From assembly GCA_020086605.1 (NCBI GenBank), contig JACBWW010000051.1:4560222-4624221 (forward strand): a DNA stretch of 64,000 bases, read 5' to 3'. This stretch comes from Lanius collurio (taxonomy: Eukaryota > Chordata > Aves > Passeriformes > Laniidae). Both the position numbers and the translations under genes were made by a program. Under the pieces are notes generated by a model that searched no databases, was not told where the DNA came from, and was given only the letters and a program-made list of their open reading frames with translations. Positions 1-19,439 of the stretch are shown here, piece after piece. Position 1 is the stretch's first letter. Each line of letters opens with the position of its first letter.

Positions 1-1918
<1,918 letters not shown>

Positions 1919-2304
1919 TAGAGGTGAATCCATGTCCTAACCCATGTGTGGACATTGGCAGAGCTCCTCCAGAGACCTGAGCTGGAAGATGCTCTCCTCT
2001 TTGTGGTGGTGTTCATGCTAAGGGCACTATTCACAGCCTTAAAGGCAACCCTGGAGGAAGAAGCATGAAAGAGGAAACACAAATTTCTGCAGAAGTATCC
2101 CAGCAAGTAGGAGCTACTGGGGAGGATGAATGAACACGTGATGTGGTATAGGTGAAGTAGGATGTTGGTAAGAAATGAAATAGGAAGGGGAAGAGGTGGA
2201 ACATCTGACCAGTCTTATCCTGCCTATTGTTTTATTTGCTGGCATAGCTCTGATTATGCACAGCTTTATTGAGCCTGGCATAGGAAGCCAGCTGATGTAA
2301 TAAT

Positions 2305-2965
2305 TTTGGGTTTCACTGGAGCTTTTGATACTGTCTCTCACAGGATCCCTCTGGACAGAATGTCCAGCACAGGGCTGGACAGACACATCATGTGGTGGGT
2401 GAGCACTTGGCTCACAGGTTGGGCACAGAGGGTGACAGTGACTGGGGTGACATCAAACTGGTGATCTGTCACTAGTGGGGTTCCACAGGGCTCCCTCCTT
2501 GGTTCTGTGCTCTTCCACATCTTCATAAATACTTGGACACAGGGCTCAAGGGAACACTGAGTAAGTCTGCAGACAATACTAAACTGAGAGGAGCTGTTGA
2601 CTCCCTCAAAGGCCCTGCAGAGAGATCCCAACAGATCTCTGGGCAATCATCGACTGTATGCAGTTTAACAAAGGCAGTGCTGGATTCTGCACCTGCAACA
2701 GGACAATCCTGCCTGTACAGACTGGGGAATGAGAGGCTGGAGAGCAGGAAGGGAACCTGGGAGTCCTGGTTGATGATCAGTTGAATATGAGTCAGCAGTG
2801 CCCTGGCAGCCAGGACACAGGGCCATCTGTGCCCTGGGGACATCAAGCCCAGCATTTGGATAAAGCTCTCAGGCACCGGGTGGGATTGTTGGGGTGTCCT
2901 TTGCAGGGACAGGAGTTGGAGTTGATGATCATTGTGGGTCCCTTCCAGCTCAGAAGATTGTGTGA
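2305..2965 (+). mobile_element. CR1-type LINE fragment with decayed reverse transcriptase
   Basis: Translation on the + strand gives AFDTVSH, then GVPQGSLLGSVLFHIFIN, the conserved core of a non-LTR (CR1/jockey-type) reverse transcriptase. In-frame stops and gaps separate the conserved blocks. The segment ends near 2935-2965 with the CR1-like GTGGGTCCCTTCCAGCTCAG. The copy is 5'-truncated and dead. CR1 is the dominant LINE of birds and other sauropsids. Confidence 0.85.
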
Positions 2966-5900
2966 ATCCATGGTGCTATGCCTAAAGTTCATATTCTTCA
3001 GGACCTTGATGACCTGGGTCCTTCCACAGGCTGTCAAGTGACACTTCCTGCCTCTCTGTTCATTGTGTAGCCACCTCCAGTCAACACAAGTGTAATTCCC
3101 AGGTCCACACGGGACACAAAGTCACCATGGAATGCTCTAGCATTCAGCTCTCTGGCACTTGGATGCTTGGAGGATTTGCTGGAAACCCTTTTCTGAGGGA
3201 AAAATCCAAGTGGATAGGGGCTCACTTGAATGTCAGTGTGAGCCAGCCCAGGATGCCAAATGTCTGCTCATCACCAACAGCATAACCCACTGAACCAGGT
3301 CTGAACTACCTGAGCAGTACACTCTGTGCAGCAACCCATTGAACTCACCTTGCTGGAGCAGCACTCTCTGTGGGTAGATCCTCCTGCATATTGCAGCATT
3401 ATCTCCACAGCAATGAGAGTAAACAAACACTGGATTATATGAGAGGCAGAAAGATCCTCAGGGCAGCACGGAATTATGACTCAGAGCTCGTAGCACACCC
3501 CAGTGGCTCTCGTGTTTCACCAGGTCCTATGGCACATGTCAAAAGCCAGCAGAAGTCTGGCAGCAGTGGATCCTAACTCCCAGGGTGGGTTGATCTTAGC
3601 CCAGTGGTGTTTTCACAGCTGTGCCACTCTCTCCTGCAGCAGAGGGAAGCTGCAGCACCCAGGAGAGCCCAGATCTCCTCCAGCCCTCTAAGTGTGGGGT
3701 TCTTCAGGCCAGCAGCACTCTTCTCACTGCTCAGTCCTTGTCTCGTTACACATCCTCACATGGGGCCCACCAGAGTCCTCATGCTGACCCATGGGTTGTA
3801 CATGAGGATTTAACTTGTACAGTTACCATCAACATTTAATTGCGTGACATTTTTTTTCTGAGGAAAAGAAAGGTATTTCAACTATCACAGAACCAAATGG
3901 ATCTAAATGAATTTTCCACCAAGGACTTCTCTTGGGATGAGTCTGGGGCATATATACTGGGAATGAAATATACTGGGAATGAAATACACTTTCAGGAAGG
4001 AATTTTCTTCCCTGGCAGCAGAAGGAGCCGTGAAGCCAACACTGAGTGTCATCGCTGCTGCTGGGGCAGAGGGCTTGGGGGTTCTTTGGTGTGCAAGGCT
4101 TGCAGCAGTAACCATTGATTAACAGAGGTCATTATGTTTGTCTGAGGTGTTTAGAATTTAAAAAGAGAGCAAGGATGAGGAGGGTGTGGCAGTGAGGAGA
4201 TCAATGTTCTTATCTCAAACACCTTCAGGATGGTTCAGAGACCGAGGGCTTTCTTTACGGACAAGGACTGAAGAAGCAAAACACCCAAGACTTGGCTGGG
4301 TTATGAAAGTGTCAGGTAAATAAGAGCCATGACTGATGTGTAATTAGCAGGAGGGATCAGAATTGCCGAGGATGCCCCAAGGAAGTAGCATTTGGAACAA
4401 CAACAAAAATAAACCGAAGGAATGTTTGGGCAAAGGATTTGGGCAGAGAGGGGTCTCTTACTCGTGAGCTGCTGCCAGACTGTATTATAGTTCTCTCCAG
4501 GGAATTCCTTGGGCTTGGCTTGGCTGTAGACAGTGTCTATCAGACTTGCAGAGACAGGACAGAAGGATGAAAACATGAAGACAAAGTCCTTGCCCTGTCA
4601 CTTGCAAACATTCCCAGCACCACAACAGAGATTGGATAAACATCCACCTGCCCCGTGGATCCTTGGTGTCATTTCTTGCCCGGGGGGAGTGGGGGTTGCA
4701 GAACAAAGGAGTTGCACAATATAGGAAGGAAGTGCTGTGCCAGCCTCACAGGCTCTCAGTGGAAGACAACTGCAGATAAACATAAGGTAGAACCTGGCTT
4801 GAGCATAAATCACTGGGTCGAGGTTTTCTGATGTGAAGATAGAGGAGAAGGTACCTGCTTCCAGAACCACCTGATGTCATGGAGCACAGGTTCAGCCTGC
4901 ACCACTTTTCTGCTCAGACCAAATTAACGATCTAGGCTTTAATAGTAAGTTCACCTAAGTTGAACTCCATTTGGTTTTGAGGAACAAGTTGAGTATAAAT
5001 AAGACTGAGAGGTGGAGAGAAAGGAGGAGGAAGGAGGGCCAGGGTAGGTAGATGTATAGAAAGGAGGAATGGCCAGACACAGAGAGAGGTGGACATAGCA
5101 CAGGCAGAAGGGTGGGTGGGCAGGTAGAAGTTGGTCTGACAGAAGCAATTCAAGCAGCAGCCATAAACCTGCTGATGAGGAGATGTCACATGTCATTGAC
5201 TCGCTGGTGTTAATTGCTGGATCAGCGTGTCCCAGCACAGTCTGCTGAAGCAATTTCGTGATTGAGGAAGAAATGCAGGCTTGGGAGCAGGGCACACCTC
5301 TCCTGTGCACTAATCTGCTCTGGGCACTGACTCACTCCATGGCCTTTGGCAACTTACTTCACCTCTGTGAAATGGGGATAATAACCCTTAATCACCACAC
5401 AGACAGGGGGGTAAAGAAAAATGATGGAGAGCTATAAAGCATGAGGTGCTTTTATACAGAAGTGCTGGAAAGGGTGCAGGTCTTCCCACAGGTTCTGCCC
5501 CCAACCAGGAAGGGGCTCCCAGTGAAGCCCTGAGCCACAGGTGCCATCCCATGCATGCAGGCCTTTGCCAAGAGCTCCTGACAAGACTGAAAAGGGCACA
5601 GGGGTTCATTTTCCTAATTAAATGTTTGTTTAGCCTGGTAGATGTAAGACAAAGAAAAGAAAGAAGAGGAAAAGCCACTCACAAGCCAGAGCATAAGGAA
5701 TATCTGTCGCTCCATGTCCAAATTCCCAGCACTGCCCAGGGCTGGTTCTGAGGCCAGAGGAGAGGGCAGCAGAACTGACACACTGGGCTCTCCCACTCCA
5801 TCCAGGGGCTCTACAAAGGCAGGCACAAGAAGTAGATGCCTTTTCTCAGCAAAACAAGCCTTGGCATTAGCTGTGGATCTGCTCACAGGGGTGGGCAGCA

Positions 5901-7784
5901 GGGGCCAGTGACCCAAAGGCACCAGGATCTCCCAACATGATCAGCCATACATGCCATTGTGACTACCTGGCATAGGGATGAGCCTGCTGGAAGAGCCATC
6001 CCAAGCAGGGAGCCTCCAGCACTGTTCACTCCTGCAGACAGCAAGGCAGAAGGTAGAGAGAACCTGCTTCCTTCAACCTCACATTGATTTACTGAGCCCA
6101 GCACTAGAAAAAAAGAAGATTTGATTTTTTTCTTACACCAACATGGATGCCTGAGAGCCTGAAATCCATGGAGGCAATACTTGATGATTCCATTCAAGAT
6201 GAGGCTCTGCATTAGTCAAAGCACTCGGCAGCTGTGGCAGTTTCCTCTTGTCACACACCATTAAGCTGGGCTATTTTGCACTGTATTTTCAGAAAGCTTA
6301 TTTTGGAATAAGAGATCATAGGCAGCACAGTCTGATTAATTCAAATCCAGAGAGCTTCAGCCTCAAAAAATTATCCCAAATTGAAGTCTCTCTACAATAC
6401 ATGAGGCCTGAGCAGCAATGTCTTGCTCAAGCAAATATTTCTCTTCCAGTGGGGTGACATGTTAGGTCTTCACAAGACAAAGCATTTGTTTTTCTTTGCA
6501 AAAAGGCTGATGGCCCATCCCACTGGCTACTGAAATCACCACGATGGTGAGGTCATCTGTACTGCCCACCTGAGTATCTGCCTGAACACAGGATGCCTGG
6601 AGCTGCCAGCCTTCCTCTGCTGAAAAGCCAGGGCTTTTCTTTGGGATTCACCACCCCCAGGAACCCATGCCAGACATCTGTGGGTGGGCCCATGGCATTT
6701 TTTTTTACCAGGCCAAGTTTCATAGGATGATGAGCACAGCAGGACAACCACTCTCCTGGATGGGATGATGATTGCTTTGAAAAATGAGAGAAGAAAGGCT
6801 TCAGAAGCTTATTTCCCATCAGGAGCAAGAGTCTGGGTGAGCCACCTCCTTGGGCTGGGGACTGCTGGTCCTCAGTGCCCTCAAGAGCAGCAGAGAGGAA
6901 ACCTTTCTGAGCCTACCCTGAGCAGGGTGACCCTCCCAGGGGCTGCAGCACAGCTTTTCCCTGAACAGCTGCATTTGTACCATTGGCACACAGGAAACAC
7001 AAAACTATCCTTTTGCAAATCTGCACAACAGAGCAACTTCTGGCTCAGGAGCTAAGGAAGTCTTGGGACATCGAGACCATCATCACCAGACAGAGCTGCC
7101 CTGGTGCTGACAGCCAAGGGCAGTCAAGGAAAGCAAAATATAGAGTGCTTTAATCCTGTAGTACTGTAATCATCAGGGCAAGGCAGGGCCTTCCAGGGAC
7201 ACCCTGTCCTGGCATGGCCTCTAACATGGCTGGGCTGGTGGTTTGCTTTAGCCAGGGCCAGGTTCTTTTACATCACCTATCCATTCATCCATCTGTCCAT
7301 CCTTGCCATCCCACCATCCGACTGGTTGAGCTGGCAAGGGTGCAGAGTGGGAGGCAGGATATTGCATGAGGTCACTGGGAAAGTAAAAAGGTAAACACAG
7401 GATTGACTGAACTTTTTTTTTTTTCCTAAAAAGTGCTGTGTCAAGATCATAATTTCAGAATCCCACGCTGGGTATTTTCTACCTTTTTATAAAATATAAA
7501 CATATATAGTTACTGCTACATTCCTTATTTGTGTGAGGTTGTCACTCTAAAGAGAAAGTAAAGCAGGAATACAGGGAATGCTGCTGCAATTTGCAAGTGC
7601 CAGTCTAATGAATTACAGGGGACACCATGCCAAGGGAGCACATGGACTAAAGGGAGACCAAACCTGGTTCAGGGGGGCCACACTCAGACTGGCAACTGCC
7701 CACCAGGCCCCACACCTGTTCATAGGTGCACTGGTTGCAGGGCTGCTGCTGTTCCAGGGCTGCCTTCCTCCACACAAAGCTGTA

Positions 7785-8046
7785 GTGATAGGACAAGGAG
7801 CAATGGGTTTAAACTGAAGGAGGAGAAAATTAGGTAGCTATACAGAAAAAATTCTTCCCTGTGAGGGTGGTGAGGCCCTGGCACAGGCTGCCCAGAGAAG
7901 GTGTGGCTGCCCCTGGAAGTGTCCAAGGCCAGGCAGGACAGGGCTAGGAGCACCCTGGGATAGTGGAAGGTGTTTGTGCCCATGGCAGGGGGTTGGAATG
8001 AGGTGAGCTTTGAGGTCCCTTCCAACCCAAACTGTTCTATGAGTCT
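7785..8046 (+). mobile_element. CR1 LINE 3'-end fragment
   Basis: The segment runs from GACAAGGAGCAATGGGTTTA through TTCTTCCCTGTGAGGGTGGT and GAGGTCCCTTCCAACCCAAA to TTCTATGAGTCTG. This is the familiar 3' portion and tail of avian CR1. It is in + orientation inside the large PSD2 intron. Confidence 0.9.
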
Positions 8047-8431
8047 GGGAAGCTGCAGCACCAGGGCAGGTGCTCATTGATATCCAGTGTCCATGGGGAG
8101 TTGCATCCTGGTTTGAGCTCTGCACTGTGGGGGAAGCTCTGCAAAACCTACCCCTGCCTTGTGCCTCCCCACAAAGCCTCAGGCGTGTGCTGTGTTAGAA
8201 ATAACTATTGATAATTATGTTTAAAACTTTCATCTCCTTCTTTACATCTTCCCAGTGAACTTAATGATGGAAGCAGTTGCCAGATGTTAATTATTATCAT
8301 TATCAGCTCCTAGCATTTACTGTACAAAGCAGTGCTTTTCCTGGTCTCGGCACTCTGTGATTATAGCGCAGGGAGAAAGGCAGGTTCATTAAAGCAGCCC
8401 GCAAATGTTAGTGTTGTCATTATCCAATTAA

Positions 8432-12695
<4,264 letters not shown>

Positions 12696-13285
12696 CGAGG
12701 AACATGTGCACAGGGGGATGAACTGGCGATGCTCTGCGCTCCTGGACTTAGATTGATGAGCACAATTTTACTTAGGAAATTCTATGAGCAAAACTGTAGA
12801 CATGTATGACATGGGGATTGCTCTAGTGAAAGAAATCAAAGAAGCTTTAGTTGACACTCTCTGACAATGCTCTGGCATTTCAGCATCATCTCTTCTTCAT
12901 TCCCAACTGCACCAGTGGCTTTTCTTTCCCTCCTGCTGCAGCCTGCACAACAAAGGGATATGCTGGTTCTTCAAGGGCTGGGTCGCTCTTTTCTCCACCA
13001 GCCCTGTCTCTCCTCCTTCCCTCCCTGGAGTCCCCAGCAGTTCATGGTCCCAGTCCCTGGCAGTGCAGGAAACTGAGACACCGGTCTGTGGCAGCACCAG
13101 CGCTCCCAGAGAAGGGCACAGGCTGGCAGGGGCACGTCCCTGCCCCGAGAGGAGCACGGCACGACAGGATGGGTGTCACGAGCTGGTCACCGCCCGGGCG
13201 AGAGGCGTCTTCAGCACAGCCCGTGGGAACGTCACCTGCCCGTGGCAGGAGAAGCCTGAAGTGCCCTCTGTCACCTTATCCTTTT

Positions 13286-13340
13286 TATATATATATATAT
13301 ATATACATATGAATATATATAAATAAATATATATATATAA
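13286..13340. repeat. (TA)n microsatellite in PSD2 3' UTR
   Basis: An alternating TATATA tract interrupted by CATATGAA and AAATAAA. It overlaps the proximal AATAAA. Confidence 0.95.
13322..13327 (+). terminator. PSD2: Possible proximal polyadenylation signal of PSD2
   Basis: AATAAA inside the TA-rich tract. The sequence is canonical, but it may be fortuitous given the AT repeat. Confidence 0.35.
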
Positions 13341-14175
13341 GGAAACTTTAACGTGGGTTTTTAATCTCAGTGTGCAAGTGAAGGCAAGCTGCCTGGGGAA
13401 GACACTAGGGACGTGGAGGGTCTCTCCAACCCACCAGGATGTTCTGAAAAAATGGAGTAGTTATGTACCTTTTTTTTTTCTCCTATTTTTTTCACTCGAA
13501 TGGAAATCCCACCTGGCTTTGCTGTGAAACATCGCTCTCCTGTTCCTGCTTATTCAGACAAACTGCCCAAGTGGCTGCTAATTTGGCAACCACAGGATCC
13601 ACCACTCTGGGTTCGAGGCACAGCTGGAGGCCTGTGCAAGCCCCAGTGGAACCTTTGTGTGCAGGAGTGATCCCACCTGCCCGTCCCTGCTGTATTCCTC
13701 CATCCTGCAATGCACATGCTGTACTCCTTTAAATGGGAATTGTGTTTTTGTTCCTTTCTGCTGTCTGTGGTCCAATGATTTACTGTTGTGCTGAAGTGAT
13801 TCCTCTGCATTTCAATGCCACGACTGTCCTCCCACACTTTATTTATTTCACTGTTTTGTTTGATCCTTTATCTCAGATCGTTTTTCTTTCCCCTAGGTGC
13901 GTTCACAGTAATCAAGTTCCAGTTTTGAAGGATCTTGTAGCTGCTAATTACAGTCATTTATTGTTTATATTTTGCAGCATTTTTTAAACAAACAAAATAA
14001 GATTTATTTGGACCTTCAATGTTTTAAGAGCTATGGACTACTGTTTTCCATGATGGTTCATGACACTAAAAACCTCTTCCCAACTTTATCACCTCTTCTT
14101 TTATCTCTGTTTCTTTGTACAGTTTGATAGTTTATTTGAAACGATGCACTAAGAATCATGTAAAAAAAGAATAAC

Positions 14176-14181
14176 AATAAA
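14176..14181 (+). terminator. PSD2: Polyadenylation signal of PSD2
   Basis: Canonical AATAAA about 1.5 kb after the stop, followed by TG-rich sequence (GAATCTGTTGGT) suitable as a downstream element. It is the best distal signal. Confidence 0.65.
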
Positions 14182-16825
14182 GCTGAATCTGTTGGTAAAG
14201 AGAATTGGTCTGAAGCATCGTTCCACCATGTGCTGGACTGATCCCAGATTTCACAGCACCAGAAGGCCAGGCTGATACAGATCTCCACCAGCACGTGATG
14301 CAGAAAAGCCAGGACTCTATGGACAGACAGCACCAGAAAATGTCAATTCCTTTCCACAAGTGGGTACCAGCCCACCCATCCTCTTGGATGGTTCTGGAGC
14401 AGGTGTGGACAGATGGATTCCTTTGGGAGCACATTCAGTAACTCTTCCCTCCGTCTGGTGCATCCCAGGTGTGTCTGTCCACCTGCACCCTGCAGATCTC
14501 TGGGAGCAGAAAGGTACCAGGCCCTGCATCAGCCCAAGAGCCCTGGAGATGTTCTCACAATGGTTCCCAGAGGAGTCTGTGGCCGTTTCTCCAAGGCATC
14601 ATTGCTTTTTTGTCAGGTGTTGTACAGACATTCCTTGCCCCGAGGACCTCCAAGATGTTCCTACTCAGTGAAGTATCTGGTGCCCAGACTCCCACATTGG
14701 AAGTCCAGGGGAAAACTGGACCCAACTCCTCTCCAAAATCCCAGGTTATATTTTGTACCTCAGTCTTCCCTTTCTGGGCATCCTTCCAGTGGGAGTGACA
14801 TCTCCAGCATGTTTGAGCTGCCACCAAGAGCAGCTCAGCCCCCTGGTTGAAGGTGCCAGTCTGCCACCCTCAGCTGGGAGTAACTTGCAGAGAGAAGCAA
14901 CATCTTGCAAAGTCTCCTCTGGGCAGCAGGGAAGAGACTCAGAGCCATGAGACTCACCACCCAGAGGATGTGGGGAGGGGCAGCAGCTGATGTCAGACAA
15001 CCCTTGGCAGGGCAGCTCAGAGCATTAAACCTGCACTTACTGAGTGCCTGAGGTTTGCCTGGTCCTGATCCAGGTGCTTGGGCACGTGACAAAGCGTTGA
15101 GAGCATCTTCTCTACAAAGCCAAAAATGCCTTGTTTGACCAATCCACAGCCTCAGCTTGTGATCTGGAAGAAAATGGGATTTTTCCTTCCTTTTTCCCCT
15201 CCCTGGAGCACTCAGCCACCCACCACTAGGAGAGAAGAGCAGCTTTTCAGAGGAATTAGGCAGCCACATCCTTTTCTCCTCCTGGAGTTACTCAGATGCA
15301 CTTTCTGGCACATCCTCAGCCTGTGCCAGCCCCTCCAGCAGGCACCACGACTGCTTTGGGTCTCACACAACCCCACCTGGCAGTGGTGGTTCAGCCTGAC
15401 CTCCCTGTCAGGCCACTTCTCCTGGACACAACTCGACGCCAAATTCATTTTAGAGGGACTTCTTTGTGGGGGAGGCTTTGTGACCCCAAAGCCAGGATCC
15501 AGCACTCCTCTCCTGCTTGTGTCACCGATCTGTCAGCAGAGCAACTCCTTCTCCTCTGGGAAGGGCATTACAGGCACTATCCATGCAGAGTAGAGCTGTC
15601 AGGAGGCTTTGGTGGCTCCCCCACCTGTGAAAATTGCTGTAAAATATTTACGGCAAAACCCTAGGAATACACACGGCTGGAAATGAGGAGTCTAAAAATA
15701 AACCAGCCAGGGGAAAAAGAGAGAGATACAGGCTTCCTTCAGAGGCAATTGGAGAGAAAATTGAAGCAGCGTAACTGCCTCTAAATATAGAACACAATTA
15801 CGGGAATCAAGGGGCACGTTTAACAAAAAAATCACCACAAAAAATCCCGAGGCTGCCATGGCTCTGTGGTGTCTCAGCAGATGCAGACCATCACAGATCC
15901 CTGCAAACCATGGAGCAGGGAAATATCCCCCTGTGCAGGGCAAACCCACAGGTCCTCTCCGAGGGACCCAGAGAGATTCCTGGTGGGGATCAGCTGCATG
16001 GAGCACACCCTGAGATTTGGCCACAAATTTGTTCTGCATGCCAGGGAGACCCAAGAGCTGCACCTTCTTGTAATGCAGATGCTTCTGTGCCAGCCCTGGG
16101 GGGACCTCTCCATGAATGGAGATTCTGAAGAGACCCAAGCAGGGAGATGCAGGGGGAAGCCAAAGGCACCCGATCTCTCTCTTCAGTGTGTCTGGTTTCC
16201 CCAAGGATCAGCCTTGGTGATCTTCCACACGTGTTCCTTCCAAGGGGTCAGATGTTCTCTGCCCATTCCTGTCCATCTCACCATGCTCTGGGAGCCACCA
16301 GAGGAGCTAAGATGGGGGCGGTCAGAGGCAATGGGGAGCTGGAGAATGTCCCAAGAGCAACAGGAGAGTGGAGAGCTGCGCTGCTGCCTTCATCCAGTGA
16401 GGCTTGGGGCTGCAGCAGAGTGGGGCATGATGTGTGCAGAGGCAAATGTCACCCAAATCAGGACTTGGCCCTACCACCTTTATCCCCGGCTCTGGTCACC
16501 CAACACCTCCTTTGCACATTGCTGTTGGGTGACAGGGGCCCTGTGGCAGGAGGGCAGGACCCTTCAGCTTTTACCCTTCTGGGAAATCAGTGCTGAGGGG
16601 TCTTTGGCAGGGGTGGAGTGCTGAGCTCTCTGGTCTATTTGGAGGCTCCACAGGACATGCAATGAATGTTTGGGATGGCCTGTGACCCAGCCAGGTCAGC
16701 TCCAGGGCAATGGGTGTCCTGGGGTGGCTGGAGCAGAAGAAGCCCAGGCTATGGGTGTGCTTAGCCTGGCCTCCAGCATGGGCAGCAGTGTGAGGGCTGG
16801 GGACTTCTCTCATGGCTCTGGGCAT

Positions 16826-16935
16826 TCATAGAATCATAGAATGGTTTGGGTTGGAAGGGACATTGAAAATCCTCTAGTTCCAACCAGATCATCTAATTCC
16901 AACCTGCCCACTCCAACAGGGCTGACTCGGCGTAG
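16826..16935 (-). mobile_element. CR1 LINE 3'-end fragment
   Basis: CATAGAATCATAGAATGGTT followed by TGGGTTGGAAGGGACATTGA is the reverse complement of the avian CR1 3' tail. The copy is short. Confidence 0.9.
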
Positions 16936-17489
16936 CAGATCCCTCTCCTGTTAAGTGAGTTCAGCTGGGACTTTTGGATACCTGTTCATGTCACTGAACA
17001 GGAAGAGGGGAGTGAGATCTGAGCTGGATGGAGCCGTGGGTGCCACCTCAGGGACTGTGCCATCACCACATTGTCAGTGAGTCCCCTACATGGGGACAGC
17101 CAGAGACACAGATTTCCTACAGAGCAGCTGAACAAGGGACCTGTTTGTGTGTGGGTCAGTGCTGCAGGGCAGCACAGCACTGGCTGGGCTGGACCCAACA
17201 CATCCCCACTCTACTGAAGTCACTGAAACAGCTGCCAGCCCATAGCACATGCCAAACATCCTGACCTCTCTTGGCACAACCAAAAACTCCCATGGTTCAA
17301 GTGAAGGGGGATCTCCTGGTCTGCAGTCGGAGGAGGAATGGCATCCCCCTGGGAGATGTGTGGGCAGCATTCACTCACCTCAGGGAGCCTCCCCTCCTGA
17401 GCCCTGCAGGGAAGGCCACATGTCCATGCCAGGTAGAAAAACACTCACCTATGTCTCTGTGGGCATAAAGGTCCTTACTGAACCAGAGC

Positions 17490-17880
17490 ATCCCTCATCA
17501 TGAGGAAAGGATGAGGGAGCTGAGGCTGTGCTGCCTGGAGAGGAGAAGGCTCAGGGATGCCTTATCCATGTGTATAAATGGATGGCAGTGAAAAAGAGGG
17601 GACTGGACTCTTCTCAGCAGTGTCCAGGACATGAGGCAATGGGCCCAAATTAAAAAAATAGCAAATCCAGTCAAATACAAGAAGACATCTTTTTGCTTTG
17701 AGAGGGACCAAACTCTGGCAGAGGTTACTCAAAGTAGTTGTGGTACTGCCATCTCTGGAGATAATCAAACCCTGACTGGGCACAGGCCTGGGCAGCTGAC
17801 TCTGGGTGAGCTGGTGGAGCCCCTGGTGGAGCAGGAGATGTGGAAGAAGTCTCTTCCAGCTTCAACCAGTCTGTGATTCT
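17490..17880 (+). mobile_element. CR1 LINE 3'-region fragment, diverged
   Basis: The order of motifs matches the CR1 3' region: GGAGCTGAGGCTGTGCTGCC-like start, then a GAGGACTGGACTC-like block, then TTCCAGCTTCAACCAGTCTG and TGATTCTGTG at the end. It is more diverged than the other copies. Confidence 0.75.
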
Positions 17881-17961
17881 GTGTCTGGTGCCTGTCGCAG
17901 CTCCCCATTTGCTCCCCAAAGGGCCTGAGATTAATGCAGCCCACAGATTGTTATTTCTTAT

Positions 17962-17967
17962 TTTATT
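17962..17967 (-). terminator. NRG2: Candidate distal polyadenylation signal of NRG2
   Basis: AATAAA on the minus strand just before the CR1 fragment at 17490-17880. It would give a 3' UTR of about 1.8 kb. Confidence 0.3.
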
Positions 17968-18289
17968 TATAATATAAAAAATGTTCAAGTGTTAAACAGT
18001 CAAGAGTTCTGACATTCAGACAATCCAGAGCAAACTTTGACAATCATCTTATGACAAATTAGCAGAGTTTTCTATCTGACCCCATCATGGGTGAGGAATA
18101 GAGGGTTTAGTTACTTTATTGCTAAAAGTTAAATGAAATAATACACTGTCAATTGTTGTATTATCTTCTCAGTCACAGCTTCACCATGCATCCAATCTAC
18201 AGTATCTGAAATGCAAAGGACATGCAGAAGTAAAAATATAAAAAGAAAAAAGTCAGGCTACAATGTAAACAGGTTTTCTGCAGAGAACT

Positions 18290-18960
18290 GAGGAGAGGGG
18301 GGCACTTCCACGGGGGATGCTCTGCCGCCTGGACACGCAGGACTGTCTCTTTGCGCCTCAGAGCCGATGGCCAGAGCTGCTCCGAGTTTGGGAACGCGGC
18401 GTCCGTCGTCGCTGGCAGGACGTGACGGTAACAACTGTCCTTTACAACACGCGGCACGGCCGTACGGGAGAATCCGCTCGCTGGGCTGCCCCACACACGG
18501 CCCTGCCCGGCCCAGGCAGGGGCCACAAGAGGAGCCCAAAGCGCTCCAGGTCCTACCGACCCCTGGGGCAGCGTGGCCGGCGACCGCCTGGCTCTGTGTC
18601 CAGGGTGACACGTGGCCATCTGTGCCACGGGACCACCGCGTGGGTGTCCCCCGGCACCCCGGCCAAGGGCGTCACGCCGGACACCGCAGCCCTGGCAGCC
18701 CCACGGCCAGCGCTGCACCGCTCAGCCGAGGACAGGCCGCGGCCAGCATGGCGGTGGGGCGGCCACGTGGCCACGGGCACCGCGGCTGGACGGAGCCACC
18801 CGCCGGGACCACCGCGCGGGGCCGGCTGCCAGGGCAGGCTCAGCGACCCGGATTCAGGGGTACGTGACGGGTGTGATCCAGCGTGGTCACAGGGGTGTCT
18901 GCCTCGCTTCACCACGAACCTGTGCCAGCCCCACTCCAGACCCACCGGTGAGATGGCCAA
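18290..18960. other. CpG-rich block downstream of NRG2
   Basis: This roughly 670-base stretch has many CG dinucleotides (GGGAACGCGGCGTCCGTCGT and GGACCACCGCGCGGGGCCGG are examples), unlike the CpG-poor DNA around it. Several long open frames on both strands here (up to 216 codons) follow from the high GC and scarcity of stops and have no recognisable protein similarity. It may be part of the NRG2 3' UTR or an orphan CpG island. Confidence 0.6.
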
Positions 18961-19439
18961 AGGTTGAGAGCTATATTGTAAGGGCTGCTGCTGCTGCTGC
19001 GCAATTTCGTTTTCTCTTCCTACCTGTGTGGCAAAAGAAACGTTATTTCTGCATTTCAGCACGGTGCTGTTGGGTTCCTTTTTCTCCTGATTTAAGCGAA
19101 AATACAAGTAGTTTACAGGGCAAGACACATCCTCTTTAGACATGATAATGGAAATGCTCCCACTCATGTCCTTAATGTGTGTTTAAACAATACTTTAAAG
19201 AATAAGATCGTTAACAGCAAGGGTACGGGGCAAAGTGGCAAGGCTGTTTTCTTCCAACAGAAGAGCGCCCTTGTGACAGGTTGTCTCCCAAACAAAAATC
19301 TATGATCTTAAAAATGCTACTGAAACAGAATCCTCGGCATGAATCCCAGCACTAGCATACAGCAAAAGGCACCACGATAGTTTTGTTTTCTATTTTTAAG
19401 TAGTCAAAAATTGGCCCACTTTTTTTTTTAACTTTATTG

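Larger units (their letters stand above)
12696..14200 (+). other. PSD2: PSD2 3' UTR
   Basis: Sequence after the TAA. It includes a long TA-rich microsatellite (13286-13340) and two AATAAA signals at 13322 and 14176. The 3' half is AT-rich, with ATTTATTT-like elements near 13990-14000. The distal end is inferred from the 14176 signal. Confidence 0.65.
14200..17960. other. Intergenic region between convergent PSD2 and NRG2
   Basis: No splice-supported gene was recognised. It holds two CR1 fragments (16826-16935 minus, 17490-17880 plus). A 252-codon + strand open frame at 15866-16624 has no recognisable domain and no conserved flanks, so it is treated as chance. Confidence 0.6.

Noticed and set aside
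15866..16624. 252-codon + strand open frame between the genes
   Set aside because: No recognisable domain, no splice or promoter support, and ordinary low-complexity composition. A transcript or homology search would be decisive; none is visible here.
18317..19167. Overlapping 166-216-codon frames on both strands
   Set aside because: They arise from the GC-rich block with few stop codons; the sequences are Arg/Pro/Gly-rich and unlike any protein I know.
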